From a virus: DNA of 64,000 bases. The translations under genes and the position numbers were made by a program. Shown piece after piece: positions 13,722 through 22,927 of this stretch (position 1 is its first letter; each line of letters opens with the position of its first letter). The stretch lies in IMG/VR virus record IMGVR_UViG_3300036981_000255, positions 1-64,000 of that record. One strand, given 5' to 3'. The notes beneath the pieces were generated by a model that was not told the DNA's origin, ran no database searches, and was given only the letters and a program-made list of their open reading frames with translations.

Positions 13722-16202
13722 TTATTTCTTTTTATTTTTATAAATCTCATCAGTTGTTATGCTTGTGATGCTTCCCTTGTCTTTCACCTCGATTTCCATT
13801 GTTCCATTATTGAAAATACATTTATAAGAATGTCCGTCTCGTCCAATACGACTTCCAAGCACTGAAATTGTACCTTCATTTTCAAGGCGTTGTTCTAAAC
13901 TTCGACCTATTGACATTATGAAATGTCCGATTTTGGCTTTTGAAAGACCTCCTCCCATCATGTCAACGGTTACAAGTGATGCGCCAGTTGAAGCTCTACC
14001 CCCTTGAGTAAATGCCCAAACCGCAAGGTCGTGATTTGTAGCAACACGTTCCAAACCCCTCATGATTTCAGCATCACCTTCATAAGATTCTTTATATTTA
14101 CCTTCTGTTTTTAAAACATCTATATAATCAATTACAACCATGTCAAAAGATATTTTTTTAAATTCCCCCGATTTTACACCATTTTCATCAATATTTTGAA
14201 AATAAACCCCTCTATTTTTTGCTTTTTGTAGTAATTTGTCTATATCGGAAACTTTTGTATTTGTGCAATCCATTTTGTGGATTACTAGACTTCCGCCAGC
14301 ATCTTTAATTTTTTTCAATTTGGCATCTGAACGTGTAATTACAGTTTTTTTATTTTTAACATTTCCAACTGCATTTAAGCCCATTCCAGAAAATTTACTT
14401 CTATGTTTTTTAAAGATTTGGCTTTTGGTATCTTCAAACACAATTTGTAAAACATTATACCCTTGTAAACTTGCATGATTGCAAATATATGAACCGAAAG
14501 TTGTATTATGAGTTAAAATCATATCTGTTGTTACATATAATTCATCTGGATTAGACACTTTAATACATGTACATTCGACTTTACCAACAAGCTCAATAGA
14601 CTTAAATCTTCTTTCTTTAGGTTTTACATTTAATGGTTGATACTTCTTTTGTCTGTCACCGAAATATGATATTAGACCGAATGGATATGAGAAGTTAAAT
14701 CTAGTTCGATAAGCAATTCTTTGTTTTTTATTTCTTTGCCCCAATATAAATTGAGCTGTTGAAGGGACTTTTGAATATTCAGATATTATAAAGCCACCTA
14801 ACGAGAAAAGAAGTGTTTTGAAATCCTGTTGCAATTGTTCTGAAAGTGATGTAAATGCCATTTTTCCGTTATAAACTGCTACTCCTGCATCATACATACC
14901 ACGGAACAATTCACGTCTGTTTTCAAGGCTCGAAAATAACGCATTGTGTGGAATGAACTTTTGAGTTTGTTTTTTGTCAAATAAGTTGAGTTCTTTCAAC
15001 ACATTTAAAGTTTCTTCACAATCAATTGTGTAATGTGTGAAGCCAGATATTTGAACTGTTCCATTTGGTAGAAAAGTTTGCAATAAATCACGCTGCTTTT
15101 GGTCTGTGCAATAAAATCTTAAATTTTGACGAAAATAATCTCCTCGGACTAACAAAAACCCCAATAGATATGGATGAATCTTTGGAAATTCATTTGTAAA
15201 ATCAAAAGGTTTGATTTTTGGAATGATATATCCACAGGTGATTTTATCAAAATCTTTCGATATTTCTTCTAAATCTTTGGTGAGGTATCGTTGAACGCCA
15301 CGTTTTTTGAAATGGTCTTGACATTTTCTATCTTGAACAGTCCAAAGATGTTCCTTGCAACATTGGGTTTTTGAACCATCTTCAAAAGATACTTCATAAA
15401 CGTCTTTTAAACCCTGTGGATATACACCTAACACCTTTTGACTTTTACCGTCACTTCCAAGGATTTCGTCACCCACTTGAATTTCACCCATTAATTTGTA
15501 ACCATTTGGCGTGTAGATTCTACAAGTGTTTGGTTGTGCTTTTCCTACTTTAAGGGCTGCGATTACCAAAGCCAATTCCTTATTTGATAACCCACCTGAC
15601 ATGTCGCTATCTAGTTCAGCAATGCCAGTAGGAATTGGGTGTCTTTGTCCTTCCTCAAGGTCATCTATGAAACCTTCTGTGAATGCTTCAAGTTCATCTT
15701 CATCTTCCATTTCTACAATAGCACTCGACATTATCTGTGCTATTTCTTTGTAGTCGCTATATTTCCCTTTGTTTATATAGTTATTCTCTATGTTTTGCCA
15801 AGCGAGATAGATGTTTTTAGTGTTGATAAAGTCTATGGAATTTTGTTTAACATATTCAGCATCTTCATCATCAACGCATTTGACTTGCTTTAAATACTCC
15901 ATAAGAATATCAACTTGCAATTCATTGGACACATTTTTGGTTTTGATTATTGATTCTAATGTATCATAAAAAGGAATATTGGTGTTGGAATTGTAATATT
16001 CTTTGATGTAGTTGATAAGGATTTTGGCATTATTGTTTTCAAAGTGAGAATTTGAAATTTTGTGAATCATTTTTTTTCCAAAGACGGCATCACGTTTGTA
16101 TTTGTCGCCTTTTAATTCTTTTGTGCCGATGATTTGTTTTAGAACCTTTTTTTCATAGGATTCTCCGAAATATCTAAGGTTTTTTTCGTTGAAATTGTGC
16201 AT
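13722..16202 (-). CDS. dnaB: DnaB-type replicative helicase with class 3 intein
   Basis: 826 aa; 481 aa after removing the intein (222-566), close to T4 gp41 and DnaB sizes. Unwinds DNA at the fork. The N-terminal half is a helical domain, followed by HPIPTGIAELDSDMSGGLSN before the Walker A region, KVGK|TTFGSY after splicing. Downstream are VVIDYIDVLKT (Walker B), VWAFTQGGR (sensor-like, Q) and SRIGRDGHSYKC (arginine-finger region). The intein separates the Walker A Lys from the following Thr, so the precursor cannot bind ATP properly. A terminator at 16265-16301 separates it from upstream genes, and no primase gene is visible nearby. Confidence 0.92.
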   Translation of the reverse strand: MHNFNEKNLRYFGESYEKKVLKQIIGTKELKGDKYKRDAVFGKKMIHKISNSHFENNNAKILINYIKEYYNSNTNIPFYDTLESIIKTKNVSNELQVDILMEYLKQVKCVDDEDAEYVKQNSIDFINTKNIYLAWQNIENNYINKGKYSDYKEIAQIMSSAIVEMEDEDELEAFTEGFIDDLEEGQRHPIPTGIAELDSDMSGGLSNKELALVIAALKVGKAQPNTCRIYTPNGYKLMGEIQVGDEILGSDGKSQKVLGVYPQGLKDVYEVSFEDGSKTQCCKEHLWTVQDRKCQDHFKKRGVQRYLTKDLEEISKDFDKITCGYIIPKIKPFDFTNEFPKIHPYLLGFLLVRGDYFRQNLRFYCTDQKQRDLLQTFLPNGTVQISGFTHYTIDCEETLNVLKELNLFDKKQTQKFIPHNALFSSLENRRELFRGMYDAGVAVYNGKMAFTSLSEQLQQDFKTLLFSLGGFIISEYSKVPSTAQFILGQRNKKQRIAYRTRFNFSYPFGLISYFGDRQKKYQPLNVKPKERRFKSIELVGKVECTCIKVSNPDELYVTTDMILTHNTTFGSYICNHASLQGYNVLQIVFEDTKSQIFKKHRSKFSGMGLNAVGNVKNKKTVITRSDAKLKKIKDAGGSLVIHKMDCTNTKVSDIDKLLQKAKNRGVYFQNIDENGVKSGEFKKISFDMVVIDYIDVLKTEGKYKESYEGDAEIMRGLERVATNHDLAVWAFTQGGRASTGASLVTVDMMGGGLSKAKIGHFIMSIGRSLEQRLENEGTISVLGSRIGRDGHSYKCIFNNGTMEIEVKDKGSITSITTDEIYKNKKK
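14505..15539 (-). other. class 3 intein in helicase Walker A
   Basis: Residues 222-566, 345 aa. The first residue is Ala (AQPNTCRIYTPNGYKLMGEI), not Cys or Ser. The W-C-T triad that defines class 3 inteins is visible: Trp287 two after the block B His (KEHLWTV), Cys546 in block F (CTCIKVSNPDELYV), and Thr564 before His565-Asn566 (ILTHN), with Thr as +1. GVYPQG after block A is also typical. Endonuclease motifs are degenerate (LLGFLLVRGDYF and LFRGMYDAGVAV), so homing activity is doubtful. Confidence 0.85.
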
Positions 16203-16264
16203 CTTTTTGCGTTTGGTTAAGCGGTTAGAGAAATGAAGGGATTTGAGCGAGTTTGAATAAGAAA

Positions 16265-16301
16265 AAAAGAACTCAAAAGATTTTACGTTTTGAGTTCTTT
16301 T
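16265..16301. terminator. rho-independent terminator, bidirectional
   Basis: AAAAGAACTCAAAA, 9-nt loop, TTTTGAGTTCTTTT: a 14-bp perfect stem with A and T tracts. On the minus strand it ends the operon running from 19.7 kb to 16.3 kb before the helicase gene. Confidence 0.8.
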
Positions 16302-16340
16302 GGTTTTAAGGTTTTACTATGTCGGTTATAAACAACATTT

Positions 16341-16706
16341 TTAGGTTAGTTTGTCGATAATATACGACATCAATTGAACTGTGCAATATTTCCATTGATT
16401 TGGATTATCGTCATTGGACATTCTATCTTTTAAATCTTTTGGCATTCTGTCGATTAAACCTGCGTATAGGTATGTGGGATAATTACCATGAAATCTAGGT
16501 TGAATACCTATCAAAGTGGTTTCGTCCAAGCCTAACAATTGTAATTCCGATTTAATAACTTTAATGTTCCAATTACGATTGATATTATACAATTTCATCA
16601 ATTTAGATTGGTCTATATAATGCCTATCTTTATCGTTCTTACTAGTTATGAAATTTGGAAATATGCCAAAAATTGGCTCTTTTTCAAAGAAATCGAATAT
16701 GTACAT
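16341..16706 (-). CDS. hypothetical protein, 121 aa
   Basis: The start MYIFDFFEKEPIFGIFPNFI avoids the 11-nt overlap that the longer frame would have. Contains FHGNYPTYLYAGLIDRMPKD and ends CTVQLMSYIIDKLT. Unknown function; last gene before the terminator. Confidence 0.5.
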   Translation of the reverse strand: MYIFDFFEKEPIFGIFPNFITSKNDKDRHYIDQSKLMKLYNINRNWNIKVIKSELQLLGLDETTLIGIQPRFHGNYPTYLYAGLIDRMPKDLKDRMSNDDNPNQWKYCTVQLMSYIIDKLT

Positions 16707-16713
16707 GGTTATT

Positions 16714-16944
16714 TTATTTATCAAGGCATTTCAAGCTACAAAAACTGCCAAATTCGACATTATCATGTTCAATAGAACATAGTGGGCAAATAGTGTTGTG
16801 ATTTGGTCTTAATTTATGTTTAACATCTAGCGACCTTTTCCAGTACGCCTTTCGATTTCCAGAATATATGCCGTTGATTTCATTATCTGTTATCAACGAC
16901 ATAATATGGTTTATTTCGGCTTTTGTTAGTTTTACTGTTTCCAT
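16714..16944 (-). CDS. small zinc-finger protein, 76 aa
   Basis: The start METVKLTKAEINHIMSL is preferred. The C-terminal half has CPLCSIEHDNVEFGSFCSLKC, which spaces as CxxC…CxxxC, a probable zinc site. Function unknown. Confidence 0.55.
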   Translation of the reverse strand: METVKLTKAEINHIMSLITDNEINGIYSGNRKAYWKRSLDVKHKLRPNHNTICPLCSIEHDNVEFGSFCSLKCLDK

Positions 16945-16949
16945 TAAAA

Positions 16950-17990
16950 TTACATAGTCAAACAAGAACCAACAATTTCTGCGCTATTGGCTGTGAAAGT
17001 ATTCACCTTTGGACTTACAGTTAAAAATCTATTGGTATAATCATCAGCTCCGAAGGCTTCTTTGATGATGGTTCTCAAACCTTTGAAAGTTGTGTTTTCA
17101 TAATTTGTGATTTTTTTATCAGCAGCAGCCAAAGCCTTTTCAAGAGATTTGGTTTTGATGTTATCTTGACCTTCCAATGCTTCGGTGTACTTTTCAAATA
17201 CAACTGCTTTTTCACGTTTCAAAGAAGCAATTGTTCCCATAATAGATTGATAATCTTCAATATCTGCATAGGTCACGTTTTCTTTTTGCACCAATGGCTT
17301 TGGACTTTTAAAATAAACATTGAAGTCTTTCCAAATTTGGTTCAAAGGAGGTGTGAAATCTTTTCCATTGTATGAATAATCATCGGCTGAAAATGAACAT
17401 CTGAAGAGTTCACGTTTAACATACATGTCTTTCAATTGTTTTGACAATGAATGTAGTTCATCCCTTTCTTGTGGTGTGATTTTTCCAAAAACATTCATTT
17501 CTTGCAATTTGGCAAGTTTGTTTTTCAAAATATCAACTCTTGGTAAAAGACCTTCTTCATCACGTTTTAGTGAATGGTTGTCATAAATGACAAGTGTGAA
17601 TTTGTTGCCAGATGACTTTTGAGATTGTAAATTTGTGGCATAAATAGATGTGCTGCTGCGAGAAAGATATTCTTCTGTACCTTGACGTAAAGCCAATCGG
17701 AATACTTCAATCATTTTGTCGCCCATTGAGACGGCTTCCCATGAGTTTTCAAACACGTTTTCATAAATATGTGGCTTATTTTTACTGTTTTGAATTTCAG
17801 TCAATGGATTTGCGCCCAACCCTTCTGGTTCGTAAAATCTTGAATCAAAATCACGCTGCGCAATGTATTCTTGCCCATTGCGGTCAAAATTAGCAATCAA
17901 CTTGTCGTTGTACAACATTTGAAGTTGGAAACGATTTGGTTGTGATTTGTAATCACGTTCTTCACTTTTTTGGTTTTTGTTAGTTTGCAT
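16950..17990 (-). CDS. hypothetical protein, 346 aa, replication-region
   Basis: Starts MQTNKNQKSEERDYKSQPNR; overlaps the nuclease gene by 11 nt. Contains FKLN-free polar segments, a middle coiled-coil-like stretch (ILKNKLAKLQEMNVFGKI) and a C-terminal LTVSPKVNTFTANSAEIVGS. Its place between the FEN-like nuclease and helicase suggests a replication accessory role, but no motif supports a specific one. Confidence 0.6.
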   Translation of the reverse strand: MQTNKNQKSEERDYKSQPNRFQLQMLYNDKLIANFDRNGQEYIAQRDFDSRFYEPEGLGANPLTEIQNSKNKPHIYENVFENSWEAVSMGDKMIEVFRLALRQGTEEYLSRSSTSIYATNLQSQKSSGNKFTLVIYDNHSLKRDEEGLLPRVDILKNKLAKLQEMNVFGKITPQERDELHSLSKQLKDMYVKRELFRCSFSADDYSYNGKDFTPPLNQIWKDFNVYFKSPKPLVQKENVTYADIEDYQSIMGTIASLKREKAVVFEKYTEALEGQDNIKTKSLEKALAAADKKITNYENTTFKGLRTIIKEAFGADDYTNRFLTVSPKVNTFTANSAEIVGSCLTM

Positions 17991-19050
17991 TAGTTATAAT
18001 AGTTTTATAAAAAGGTTTGAAAAAATTATTTATTGTTTTATGCTTTTCAGTCAATATAATGAACAAATCATCAGATTTCAAATTTAACATCAAAAGATTT
18101 CCATTATTCGCTTGGAATTTCTCTCTTTTGAGGAAATTTATGCTTTGCAGGTTCTTTTTGCAAGTTTCTGTGATAAATTCGTGGTTTTTTAAGTTTACTA
18201 TCCTTTCATTTGTTGTGAGAATATGTTTGCCTTGAATGCCGTCTGTTACACCATTGAGAATGTTATTGTAGGTTCGTTGTTGGACTTTACCAATATTATC
18301 ATCGTTTAATTTAGAAGCACATTCAGTTAAGATATTTTGAATTGAGCAAGGAGTTTGTTGGATTTGTGGGAATGCGTTGAAAAGCGATGTTTCTTTGACC
18401 AATTTGACATTGGAAATATCATCAGAATTATCACCACAAATACTTTTGATAAGAACAATGTTCTCGGATGGATAACCGAAAAACTTATGAAAGTTTTTGT
18501 GGGTAATCGTTTGGAATTGGTCAACTTTATCAGTTTTTGATGATTTGAATTTGAATTTCTTATTCAAATAGTAAACTTCAACATTGGGTTGTAGAAGTTG
18601 CATTATATCCACATCGCCAGTAGCAATAGTGATTTTTTCCGTTTCGTCTTTGCCAAGTACATATAAAGCAATAATGTCATCGGCTTCTACCTTTTCATCT
18701 TCGTAAGTGGCTACAAAGTAAGATAGTATTGTTTTTAATCTTTCTTTTTGATTGTTGAAATCAAGTCTCTTCTCTTTATCGTAAGGACTTTCGTTTTTTG
18801 GCGTAAGTCTTGATTTTTTGTAGTGAGGATAAACAAATCTGCGCAAAACTCCTTTATGGTTGCCATCAAATGCAATCCGAAGTAGAGAATAGTTACCATA
18901 GTCTAATAAGGATTGGACTTTGAGTAAAAATGCAGCAACAGCCAAAAGATTTTTAGCATTAAAGTCTTCAGAGTTGTATGTTGCTTCAAATGATGTTTTG
19001 AACAAGGAGTTTCCATCAATAAAAAGCGTTCTGTGGCATTGCTCTTGCAA
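17980..19050 (-). CDS. rnh: 5'-3' exonuclease / RNase H of the FEN family
   Basis: 356 aa, near the T4 Rnh length (305 aa). Removes RNA primers on the lagging strand. FEN-family acidic motifs are present in order: LFIDGNSLFK (Asp12 region), RIAFDGN…RRFVYPHYKKSR, VEADDIIALY, IATGDVDIMQLL, and ICGDNSDDISNV, the last being the helix-hairpin region Asp pair. All metal-binding acidic positions appear kept. It lies in the replication block between the MazG-like gene and the 346-aa gene. Confidence 0.85.
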   Translation of the reverse strand: MQEQCHRTLFIDGNSLFKTSFEATYNSEDFNAKNLLAVAAFLLKVQSLLDYGNYSLLRIAFDGNHKGVLRRFVYPHYKKSRLTPKNESPYDKEKRLDFNNQKERLKTILSYFVATYEDEKVEADDIIALYVLGKDETEKITIATGDVDIMQLLQPNVEVYYLNKKFKFKSSKTDKVDQFQTITHKNFHKFFGYPSENIVLIKSICGDNSDDISNVKLVKETSLFNAFPQIQQTPCSIQNILTECASKLNDDNIGKVQQRTYNNILNGVTDGIQGKHILTTNERIVNLKNHEFITETCKKNLQSINFLKREKFQANNGNLLMLNLKSDDLFIILTEKHKTINNFFKPFYKTIITNAN

Positions 19051-19126
19051 TTTTGTGACTTTGTTTAAAGGGTTAAAAAAAAGATTGTGCCTAAAGTAAA
19101 TGATATAATAATCATGCTTACAAAGA

Positions 19127-19687
19127 TTAAAAATAAATCTTATTAGACGGATTTTCTGGATTCAAATTGTTCAAAACAATGTCACAAAATTCACCTTTTT
19201 CAAGTGCTTTCATTTCAATTGCTGTCCAAAGGTCTTTATATTGAAATCCATTGACTTGAGCAAAATCCATTGCGACTTGTACAAGGTCAGCAAATTCCAT
19301 AATATCCTTATGATTAGCCATTTGAATTTCATTCATTTCCTCTTGAATTTTCAAAGCGTATAGTTTGTTCAACTCGTCTTTGTCATGGACGATTTCACAT
19401 TCACTTGGGTCGAGTCTAAAGACCATGTTGCTGCGGATGAGTTTTTTGGGCTTTTGTTCGACTTTGTTCAAATCTAACAAGTAACCACGACCATCAATTG
19501 AACCTTTCAATTTATAAAGGATTTGATTATCTTTTAATTCAAGTGTATTTGGAAAATTACCTAGAATTATATGTCTCAATCCACCTTTTTCAAATTCTCC
19601 ATCTTCCCATTGATAGACCACTTTTGTTGGGTCAGACTTACAGTAACAAAATGATGGACTTTCAACTTCAATTATTGTGCCTTGCAT
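19127..19687 (-). CDS. protein with MazG/PRA-PH-like C-terminal domain
   Basis: 186 aa. The N-terminal half is beta-rich and unrecognised (FCYCKSDPTKVVYQWEDGEF). The C-terminal half reads LKIQEEMNEIQ…DIMEFADLVQVAMDFAQ…K…KGEFCDIVL, the helix pattern of MazG-type nucleotide pyrophosphohydrolases: E-xx-E then E-xx-D, with a Lys and Gly-x-Phe near the end. Such enzymes hydrolyse NTP or dNTP to monophosphate. Phage versions may clean nucleotide pools or lower alarmone levels. The family assignment is by motif only. Confidence 0.55.
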   Translation of the reverse strand: MQGTIIEVESPSFCYCKSDPTKVVYQWEDGEFEKGGLRHIILGNFPNTLELKDNQILYKLKGSIDGRGYLLDLNKVEQKPKKLIRSNMVFRLDPSECEIVHDKDELNKLYALKIQEEMNEIQMANHKDIMEFADLVQVAMDFAQVNGFQYKDLWTAIEMKALEKGEFCDIVLNNLNPENPSNKIYF

Positions 19688-19702
19688 GTTTATTATAGTA
19701 GT

Positions 19703-19930
19703 TTATTTTTTATAGTCGTCATCATTTGTAAAGTCTTCGTAATCTTGTTCTAATTTTTGAATAACCTTTGGCAACGCTTCAAGTGCTTGAGATTCTTTCT
19801 GTTTTCGGCAGAAATCACAAAAACGTAATGACCAATTGTAGAAAACGTTGGGATAATCTTCGTTCCATTTTTTTAACAATGTTGGTTTTTCATAAGCTAC
19901 AAGACATTTTTCGCATTTGAGATTTAACAT
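19703..19930 (-). CDS. small zinc-ribbon protein, 75 aa
   Basis: CEKC near the N-terminus and CDFC at about 37-40 make a two-CxxC zinc site, followed by a charged helix ending NDDDYKK. Possibly nucleic-acid binding. Unknown function. Confidence 0.55.
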   Translation of the reverse strand: MLNLKCEKCLVAYEKPTLLKKWNEDYPNVFYNWSLRFCDFCRKQKESQALEALPKVIQKLEQDYEDFTNDDDYKK

Positions 19931-19932
19931 AG

Positions 19933-20430
19933 TTAATCTTTTTTCAAAGTTTTCTTGATTTGGCAGTCGATGAGACCTTTTTCTATGCCGAACTTCAAAT
20001 TTGAGGCAAGCATCTTGATTGCATCGAACTTTCGGTTCATGTCAAAATATAATGCCGTCAGATTTTTACTAATCAGTGAAGACAAACGTATTTCGTTACG
20101 CCCTCGCAGGTTGATTTGATGATTTGTAGATGATTTAGAAGATAATTTATAGTCAGCCGTTTGATTTTTACGCCACTCTTCATCAGCTAATGACAAAAGA
20201 TTTTCAAGTAACATTTCAGCTATTGATTTTGCCATTCCTACGGTTGTCATATAACTACTGATTTTTATCATGTCTTCTGATATGAGCCAAGGGTCTTCGT
20301 TGTTATTGTTTAAGTCCTTGTTAAGAAAAATCAAAGTTTGTTCATAAAAATCGACTAAGATTTGTAGGGCTTCATCCGAATCTATTTTTTGATTTTTGAG
20401 AAGACTACTGTTGAGTTGTTGAATATTCAT
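19933..20430 (-). CDS. hypothetical helical protein, 165 aa
   Basis: Almost fully helical by eye (SLLKNQKIDSDEALQILVDF, GMAKSIAEMLLENLLSLADE), with a basic middle (NLRGRNEIRLSSLISKN). No domain recognised. 2 nt spacing to both neighbours implies one operon. Confidence 0.6.
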   Translation of the reverse strand: MNIQQLNSSLLKNQKIDSDEALQILVDFYEQTLIFLNKDLNNNNEDPWLISEDMIKISSYMTTVGMAKSIAEMLLENLLSLADEEWRKNQTADYKLSSKSSTNHQINLRGRNEIRLSSLISKNLTALYFDMNRKFDAIKMLASNLKFGIEKGLIDCQIKKTLKKD

Positions 20431-20432
20431 AA

Positions 20433-20600
20433 TTAACTGTTTTCATTTTGTTCATCAATATATGTAGAGATTGAATCTAAACTTAAAAATGTAGAAGCCC
20501 ATACATAATAATCAAATAAATGGTGTTCAATATTGAACAAATACAATGTGAATAATGTCACTATTGTTGGCGGAATAAATATAGGATTTATAGTTATCAT
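20433..20600 (-). CDS. small membrane protein, 55 aa
   Basis: Start MITINPIFIPPTIVTLFTLY chosen because it follows the stop of the next upstream small gene. One or two hydrophobic segments and an acidic C-terminus (YIDEQNENS). Function unknown. Confidence 0.45.
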   Translation of the reverse strand: MITINPIFIPPTIVTLFTLYLFNIEHHLFDYYVWASTFLSLDSISTYIDEQNENS

Positions 20601-20605
20601 TGTTA

Positions 20606-20776
20606 TCAGTCCTCTTCTTCGACAGCATTTAATGAAAAATAAGCGTTGATTGCTCCATAACAAAGCAAAAAAGAACCAAATGCCATCCAACCGCTAATGT
20701 CACTGTTTAAATGGAATGTGTAAGCCGTTAGCAATATGAAGCATATTGGCAAAAGGAAAATTATAATATATTTCAT
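20606..20776 (-). CDS. small membrane protein, 56 aa
   Basis: MKYIIIFLLPICFILLTAYT and a second helix MAFGSFLLCYGAINAYFSL, ending AVEEED: two transmembrane helices and an acidic tail. It follows the terminator at 20805-20831, so it probably starts a new transcript. Paired small membrane proteins can be lysis or superinfection proteins, but nothing here identifies them. Confidence 0.5.
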   Translation of the reverse strand: MKYIIIFLLPICFILLTAYTFHLNSDISGWMAFGSFLLCYGAINAYFSLNAVEEED

Positions 20777-20804
20777 GTGATTTTTTATTTAAAGTGAAAA
20801 GAAA

Positions 20805-20831
20805 GTGCCAGAACATTGGAAGTTCTGGCAC
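20805..20831 (-). terminator. rho-independent terminator after the SSB-like gene
   Basis: Perfect 10-bp stem GTGCCAGAAC/GTTCTGGCAC with a 7-nt loop, followed on the minus strand by TTTCTTTTC. It lies 18 nt beyond the stop of the SSB-like gene and is the most GC-rich hairpin in the window. Confidence 0.85.
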
Positions 20832-20848
20832 AAATTTGATATTTAGGT

Positions 20849-21973
20849 TTAAAACGGAAGGTCTTCTTCTAAGATGTCAGAAGGTTTTTCAACAGTATCT
20901 TTTGGTGTTTCAGAAAGTCCGTTGATTGGTGTGAGATAAATGACTTCACGTCTTTTTTCATTTGAACCATCTTTCAAAAACTTGTCTTTATAAAATTCGT
21001 CCTTTATTTCCATATCCCAACCCATAGTTTTAAAGAACTCTGTAACGTGAGGTTTTAAGATTTCTGATTGGAAATTTGATACAATTCTTTTATAAAATTC
21101 TAAAATTTGTCTATCTCCGCCACCACCAACTTTATTATTAAATGCTTTTAAAAATTCAGCGTTATTAGACTCTGTGCCTTGTGGGGTTGCTACGCTTATT
21201 TTATTTTTATCGTCATATACACTAACCTCATAACACCCTGCAATATCTGTATATCCATATTTTGAATCTTTATCTACAATTGAAACATTTGGACTAACTT
21301 TTATTTGGTCTCCGTATTTGGATTTGTATCTATTCAAAGAAATTTTCACATCGCTTTTCAATTGCTCATTTGTCATTGAACAAATTCTGTCAATAAATTT
21401 TCTTGCAACAACTGCGATTGCACATTCAAATGAATACCTTTCGTTATTATCGAAATCCATAATATCAGCAGTAAACTTATTTTTCACTTGTTTATTTTTC
21501 AAAGTGTCTGCAATATAATAGAAATTTAACAGTTTACCAGATATGAATTGTTCGGTGTTACCGTTATCGAAATTTTTAGTTATCGAAATTTCATGTTTTT
21601 TTAACGGCTTTTTATATTTACTTTTTACTGTAATAACCGTTTCTTTTAACAAAACATCATTACCATCTTTCATTGTGTTATATAATTCATTGAAAGCAAA
21701 TTTCTCTTGTTCTGTTCCAACAAAAATTTCCGTTGACCAATTATTCTTTTTAGCTTTTAAAAAATCAATTTCATTTTCATTGAAAATTTTTAAAGCCACT
21801 TGGTATGATTCATCATCTGGAAATATTGCAGCATCTGGTTCGTTGTACGGAACTTTAGCGACAAATTTTTCTTCGTCTTTCGTTGCGAAGAATTCAACCT
21901 CTATAAACCTAGTGTTGTTAATAGGGGTGATGGTTTTTGTGAACTCGTTAGCTGTTTGGTTTGGTCGTGCCAT
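20849..21973 (-). CDS. putative single-stranded DNA-binding protein with SSB-type acidic tail
   Basis: 374 aa. The last residues SDILEEDLPF match the C-terminal tip (acidic run then Asp-(L/I)-Pro-Phe) that bacterial SSB and some phage SSBs use to recruit replication partners. The rest, beta-rich with many Lys and aromatics (MARPNQTANEFTKTITPINN; TDIMDFDNNERYSFECAIAV), is not recognisable as a standard OB fold by eye. It is longer than T4 gp32 (301 aa). It sits beside the replication block and has its own strong terminator, fitting a highly expressed gene. An upstream AATTTATAAC resembles the late-type motif. Alternative: an unrelated protein with a convergent tail. Confidence 0.6.
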   Translation of the reverse strand: MARPNQTANEFTKTITPINNTRFIEVEFFATKDEEKFVAKVPYNEPDAAIFPDDESYQVALKIFNENEIDFLKAKKNNWSTEIFVGTEQEKFAFNELYNTMKDGNDVLLKETVITVKSKYKKPLKKHEISITKNFDNGNTEQFISGKLLNFYYIADTLKNKQVKNKFTADIMDFDNNERYSFECAIAVVARKFIDRICSMTNEQLKSDVKISLNRYKSKYGDQIKVSPNVSIVDKDSKYGYTDIAGCYEVSVYDDKNKISVATPQGTESNNAEFLKAFNNKVGGGGDRQILEFYKRIVSNFQSEILKPHVTEFFKTMGWDMEIKDEFYKDKFLKDGSNEKRREVIYLTPINGLSETPKDTVEKPSDILEEDLPF

Positions 21974-22078
21974 AGTTTGTTTAATTTTAATCGTTTGTTA
22001 TGTTATAAATTTATTGTCCTTAGTAATATAATGAACTTTGTGTCAAAAATCAAATTATTTTGAGATTATTTTTATTTT

Positions 22079-22879
22079 TTAACGCAATTTCATATTATTG
22101 TAGTTAAAACTTTGCTTCACATTGCTTTCACTGTACGAATCGTCAACGTCTTTGTCAGTTAAAACAAATTCTTCGGGTTTTTCATCTTCATCATTTGATT
22201 TGATTGAAACGTCAAAGGTTGGTTCTTGTGAAGGTTTTCCATTCTCAATGGAATAGTCATACTCTTTACCAGCAGCAGGTTTCCAATAGTCAGTCAATTT
22301 TTGATTGTAAGGGTAAGATGAAAGAGATTGTAACATCAATTCTTCATTTGGTGTTGGAACACGTTTTAAAAATTGTTGCTCCATGTTTTTTTCCATTTGA
22401 CTCACTTGCGCCATCACTTGAGAACTATGTTTCATCATTTTCTCAATTTGTTGGTTAAAAGTTGTTGCAATTGAATCAATCTTTTGAGTTATCCCATCAA
22501 TGGCTTCTGAATTTTGGTCAATACCGTCTGTGATTTCAGTAACATCTACTTCAACTTCATCTCCTCCACCCATATCGTCTGCTGGTATATCTTCTCCACC
22601 TTCGGCATCAAAATCAATTTCGTCTGCTAATTCTGCATTCAAATCATCTCCACCGTCATCTGCGCCATCTTGTGTATCATCTGTTGGTTGGTCGTCTGCT
22701 GGCGCATCAGTATCAGTTGCATCTTCAATGTCGTCACCTGCCTGTGGTTGGTCTTCGGCATTTTGATTTTCATCTTCAGGCGCTTCATTAAGTTCTTCGG
22801 GTTTTGGATTGTAATACTTGTATTCTGAAACAAGATTAATTCTTTCAGTCAATTTATCAATGTTAAAACGTTGTTTCAT
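22079..22879 (-). CDS. acidic virion-type protein, possible scaffold/internal protein
   Basis: 266 aa. N-terminus MKQRFNIDKLTERINLVSE resembles the capsid-leader class (Glu at 19). Residues 25-110 are extremely acidic and low-complexity (EDENQNAEDQPQAGDDIEDA). A coiled coil follows (ITQKIDSIATTFNQQIEKMM) and then LMLQSLSSYPYNQKLTDYWK and a C-terminal EEFVLTDKDVDDSYSESNVK. Acidic plus coiled coil suits a scaffold or internal head protein. Function unproven. Confidence 0.55.
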   Translation of the reverse strand: MKQRFNIDKLTERINLVSEYKYYNPKPEELNEAPEDENQNAEDQPQAGDDIEDATDTDAPADDQPTDDTQDGADDGGDDLNAELADEIDFDAEGGEDIPADDMGGGDEVEVDVTEITDGIDQNSEAIDGITQKIDSIATTFNQQIEKMMKHSSQVMAQVSQMEKNMEQQFLKRVPTPNEELMLQSLSSYPYNQKLTDYWKPAAGKEYDYSIENGKPSQEPTFDVSIKSNDEDEKPEEFVLTDKDVDDSYSESNVKQSFNYNNMKLR

Positions 22880-22927
22880 TGTTCGATTTGTTTTTGTTTT
22901 TGCTTTGTTAATTGGATTGATTGGGAA

